Below are positions 7,357 to 9,165 of a stretch of 9,165 nt of DNA, in pieces. Source of the DNA: Ruminococcaceae bacterium UBA1865 (GTDB taxonomy: Bacteria; Bacillota; Clostridia; Oscillospirales; Acutalibacteraceae); the NCBI GenBank assembly GCA_002338255.1, contig DDHX01000037.1, positions 979 to 10,143 of the forward strand, written 5' to 3'. The notes under the pieces are model-generated. The model made no database searches, was not told where the DNA came from, and saw only the letters and a program-made list of their open reading frames with translations. Made by a program: the position numbers and the translations under genes. The first letter of the stretch is position 1; every line of letters starts with the position of its first letter.

Positions 7357-7389
7357 TTTGGCCGTAATAACTGTATGATTACGGCCAAA
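7357..7389. repeat. Perfect 12-bp inverted repeat (hairpin) at the end of the AT-rich block
   Basis: TTTGGCCGTAAT at 7357-7368 is the exact reverse complement of ATTACGGCCAAA at 7378-7389, with a nine-base loop. In the minus-strand transcript the first arm carries the last codons and stop (TAA) of the 103-residue gene; the second arm fills the gap before the next gene. There is no run of U after the stem in either direction, so it is not a classic intrinsic terminator. It may stabilise mRNA, weaken read-through, or be a leftover of an insertion boundary. Confidence 0.85.
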
Positions 7390-7690
7390 GGCAAGTACAT
7401 CTCGTGCATTTACGTTTAGAAGATTCAATTTCCATTTGTTTCAACCATGCAATTGCCTCGCATTTATTAGCGACATGTGTTTGAAAAACTTCATAATGCC
7501 CACACGCTTGCCGCATAATGTAAATCATATTATACGCAAACCCAAAGTTTTCTTGTTCTACCTGCTCAATATACTTCAGCTCCTCGGGAGATGTAGACAT
7601 TTTCTTAAGTGCTGCATATCCGGATGAACCGGGGTAATATTTACCATTCTGATTATTGTCTTCCGTCATAATTAGATAGTTGTAATTCAT
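7379..7690 (-). CDS. Small putative zinc-binding protein (CGH / CxxC)
   Basis: 103 residues from the ATG at 7690-7688, with AAGGAG eight bases upstream; this site overlaps the stop of the preceding gene. The N-terminal half is polar and helical ('SPEELKYIEQVEQENFGFAY'). The C-terminal half has 'RQACGHYEVFQ' (60-70; Cys63, His65) and 'KCTRCTC' (94-100; Cys95, Cys98, Cys100). Spacing of about 30 residues between a C-G-H motif and a C-x-x-C pair resembles small zinc-ribbon-like proteins of mobile elements. Metal binding is inferred from the motif. Only three residues follow Cys100, and they are encoded by the arm of the inverted repeat, so the original C-terminus may have been longer. Base composition is AT-rich compared with the structural genes. 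Confidence 0.7.
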   Translation of the reverse strand: MNYNYLIMTEDNNQNGKYYPGSSGYAALKKMSTSPEELKYIEQVEQENFGFAYNMIYIMRQACGHYEVFQTHVANKCEAIAWLKQMEIESSKRKCTRCTCLWP

Positions 7691-7702
7691 TTTGCCAGCT
7701 CC

Positions 7703-7972
7703 TTAGTGTTCATCGGGAAGCAAAACTGTCGTTGCGCTTTTATCCCCTTCTGTTATAATCCACAGCTTGTTGCCCTGAAATGTATGCGCAGAAAGGATTT
7801 GCATGCCAATAATCACGGATTTGTCGTTTGCAATTTTATCCTCAGCGAACAATGCTCTCCAGTCTCCATTGCTATGCCGTTCTATGCAGCAAGCGACAAA
7901 ATCCATTGGAAAGGCACATGCTGTCGTTCGCGTTATATACAATTGCCCAAGAGAGAACTCATGTTTACACAT
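7703..7972 (-). CDS. Plasmid/mobile-element accessory protein (KHEF..LGQ family), function unknown
   Basis: 89 residues from the ATG at 7972-7970, which overlaps the end of the upstream gene by eight bases; a GTG at 7984 could add four residues. The upstream binding site is weak, so translation is probably coupled. The protein reads 'CKHEFSLGQLYITRTTACAF', 'CCIERHSNGDWRALFAEDKIANDKS' and 'LSAHTFQGNKLWIITEGDKSATTVLLPDEH'. The combination of H..GDW..L..ED..AN near the middle and K(L/I)WIITE.D.S.TTVLLP at the C-terminus is a widely distributed small family on plasmids, conjugative elements and prophages of many bacteria. I know no established function. Here it lies in the AT-rich block with two other accessory genes. 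Confidence 0.8.
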   Translation of the reverse strand: MCKHEFSLGQLYITRTTACAFPMDFVACCIERHSNGDWRALFAEDKIANDKSVIIGMQILSAHTFQGNKLWIITEGDKSATTVLLPDEH

Positions 7973-8477
7973 GGGCGTTATCACGTGTACTCTGCGAGAT
8001 ATTCGTTTTCAGCAATATTCCATACCGCACAATCTCTTCGGTATTACTCCATCTCTTCTCATTGCGCTTGACCTTACAGAGAGAAATTAGTTTGCAGCCG
8101 TTATTCACCATGCAATGAATTCCATCCATTAGCGCGCTACTACGATCCGTGACAGCAAAGTAATCGACTCCTGCTTCACGTAACGTTGCCACAAATTCCG
8201 GAATATCTTCTGTCCATGGCAGGCCATTACATTCAAAATAGTCTGCATCATTATCTATGCTTTCTGACCAAGCACGGTACGCGGTTGTTTGCCCTCTGCT
8301 AAAAGGGAATGGAAATTTCTCCTCGCGGTCAAACCATGCATTTAATTTCTCTTTGTTGTCACGCTTTTTCAAGATCTCCGTTTTTTCAAGCAGTCGCTGA
8401 ACCTTCGCGTTTTCATAGCCAATGCCAATATCTCGCATCATCATGAAATATCCATTTGTGTATTCAGTCATGCCCAT
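7965..8477 (-). CDS. Hypothetical accessory protein, possibly DUF7698 family
   Basis: 170 residues from the ATG at 8477-8475, with GAGAGG seven bases upstream; a second ATG at 8471 overlaps the upstream stop as ATGA and is an alternative. The N-terminal part reads 'GYFMMMRDIGIGYENAKVQRL' (9-29) and 'WFDREEKFPFPFSRGQTTAYRAW' near 48-70. The C-terminal half has 'EFVATLREAGVDYFAVTDRS' and 'ALMDGIHCMVNNGCKLISLCKV', an alpha/beta unit that resembles, from memory, a module of small proteins on conjugative elements in which a similar '(F/I)T.(S/T)..S(T)ALM' motif recurs. The DUF7698 name is recalled and unverified. No catalytic motif or membrane segment is evident. It is AT-rich and overlaps both neighbours, so the cassette is tightly packed. 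Confidence 0.75.
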   Translation of the reverse strand: MGMTEYTNGYFMMMRDIGIGYENAKVQRLLEKTEILKKRDNKEKLNAWFDREEKFPFPFSRGQTTAYRAWSESIDNDADYFECNGLPWTEDIPEFVATLREAGVDYFAVTDRSSALMDGIHCMVNNGCKLISLCKVKRNEKRWSNTEEIVRYGILLKTNISQSTRDNAHV

Positions 8478-9165
8478 TCACTGTCCTCTCCATTCAGAAT
8501 CGCATTTATCTCGGTGCAGGTGTCTGGGTCCGCTTTTGCGCGGTCGAGATCATCCTGCGAGAAGCCCTTCTTCTGACCACTCTTGAAGCTCGAATTGCCC
8601 GACAGGTTGAGGAGCAGGATTTTGCGCTCACCCTTGTAAGCCTCGCCGATGAAGCCCAGCCGCAGGAGAAAGCAACGGAAAGCGTATTTATCGTTATCGG
8701 TATCCTTTTCCTTTGCGGTGACACGCTTTTGCACCCTCGCCATCTCGCAGAGCGCAGACACAAAATGTGTGTATGCCTTGACTGCATCATGGTCTGTGCT
8801 GTTCTCAAACCATGGAAACCGCATCTTGTCATCTGTTATTTCAAGTTTGAGTGTTTCCGTGCCGAGCGCCTTTTTAATGAGGGATGCCTTGCTTTCCACC
8901 AGTCGCTTAATGTTTTCAAGCGCCGTGTCGGTAAAAGCCGAACGGGGCATTTCGATGGTCAGCCGGTCGGGTTCGTCATACTCGCGTTCTTCGGTGTCAA
9001 ACCCCTGCTGATGCAAGGCATTTTCCAAATCAAGATTGTCGGGACCTGTGACCGTTCCATTCCTGTCGATATGGTAGCTGCCCACCTCATAGGCGAATGT
9101 AGGCGCACCGATATATTTTACTGGAACATTCAGTTCCTGACTGATCGCCCCGACCAGTGATTTGC
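8468..9165 (-). CDS. 'Virulence-related' prophage/ICE protein, 3' part, cut by the window edge
   Basis: The frame is open to the right edge, so the start is outside; 231 whole codons are seen. Within the window the protein reads 'KSLVGAISQELNVPVKYIGA', 'PTFAYEVGSYHIDRNGTVTG', then 'DRLTIEMPRSAF', 'MRFPWFE', 'AKEKDTDNDKYAFRCFLLRLGFIGEAYKGERKILL' and 'LSGNSSFK'. I recognise these motifs from a protein widespread in clostridial prophages and conjugative elements that databases often call virulence-related; I know of no experimental basis for that name. A GTG at 9085 could serve as an internal start but the conserved sequence clearly continues upstream of it. The acidic linker that I recall between 'EYDEPD' and 'RLTIEMP' in relatives is almost absent here. 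Base composition is like the structural genes and unlike the adjoining AT-rich block. Confidence 0.8.
   Translation of the reverse strand, partial: KSLVGAISQELNVPVKYIGAPTFAYEVGSYHIDRNGTVTGPDNLDLENALHQQGFDTEEREYDEPDRLTIEMPRSAFTDTALENIKRLVESKASLIKKALGTETLKLEITDDKMRFPWFENSTDHDAVKAYTHFVSALCEMARVQKRVTAKEKDTDNDKYAFRCFLLRLGFIGEAYKGERKILLLNLSGNSSFKSGQKKGFSQDDLDRAKADPDTCTEINAILNGEDSEWA

Noticed and set aside
8456..9160. Plus-strand open frame of 234 codons opposite the 'virulence-related' gene
   Set aside because: It is the antisense shadow of a recognisable coding frame and has no motif of its own.

Overview
This window reads as part of a prophage or phage late operon from a Gram-positive anaerobe of the class Clostridia (Oscillospiraceae/Lachnospiraceae-like). 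This rests on family resemblance of the proteins, strong AGGAGG-type ribosome binding sites, and a GC content of roughly 50-58% in the hand-counted blocks of the structural genes. Every gene I can support lies on the minus strand, so transcription runs from position 9165 towards position 1. No tRNA, rRNA, CRISPR array, integrase or insertion sequence is visible.

Layout in the direction of transcription. (1) 9165-8468 is the 3' part of a gene for a protein often annotated 'virulence-related' in clostridial prophages and conjugative elements; it enters from outside the window. (2) 8477-7379 holds three small genes in a visibly AT-richer block (hand-counted stretches of about 37-43% GC), packed with start/stop overlaps. 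It ends in a perfect 12-bp inverted repeat at 7357-7389. (3) 7335-6537 holds three more small conserved-looking genes of unknown function and a gap of about 155 bases (6958-7113). (4) 6496-1 is a canonical HK97-type packaging, head and neck module: large terminase, portal, ClpP-type prohead protease, major capsid protein, gp6-like head-tail connector, head-closure protein, HK97 gp10-like protein, a tail-terminator-like protein, and the first 33 codons of the major tail protein.

How it works together: the terminase cuts and pumps phage DNA through the portal into a prohead made of the capsid protein, which the ClpP-like protease matures. The connector, head-closure, gp10-like and terminator-like proteins then close the neck and join it to a tail tube built from the major tail protein. 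The genes are separated by at most about 20 bases or overlap, and several ribosome binding sites include the stop codon of the gene before. This indicates one polycistronic, translationally coupled operon. The structural module looks intact, with all terminase catalytic acids and the protease Ser and His present.

The less explained part is the accessory block 6537-9165. No small terminase is recognisable there; it probably lies beyond the right edge. The AT-rich trio looks like a later insertion (a moron-like cassette). Two RNA-level structures deserve a look: the inverted repeat at 7357-7389, and a GC-rich hairpin that would bury the GTG start of the terminase gene (6494-6511). I do not see a clearly new system; the best candidate for unexplored biology is the AT-rich cassette.
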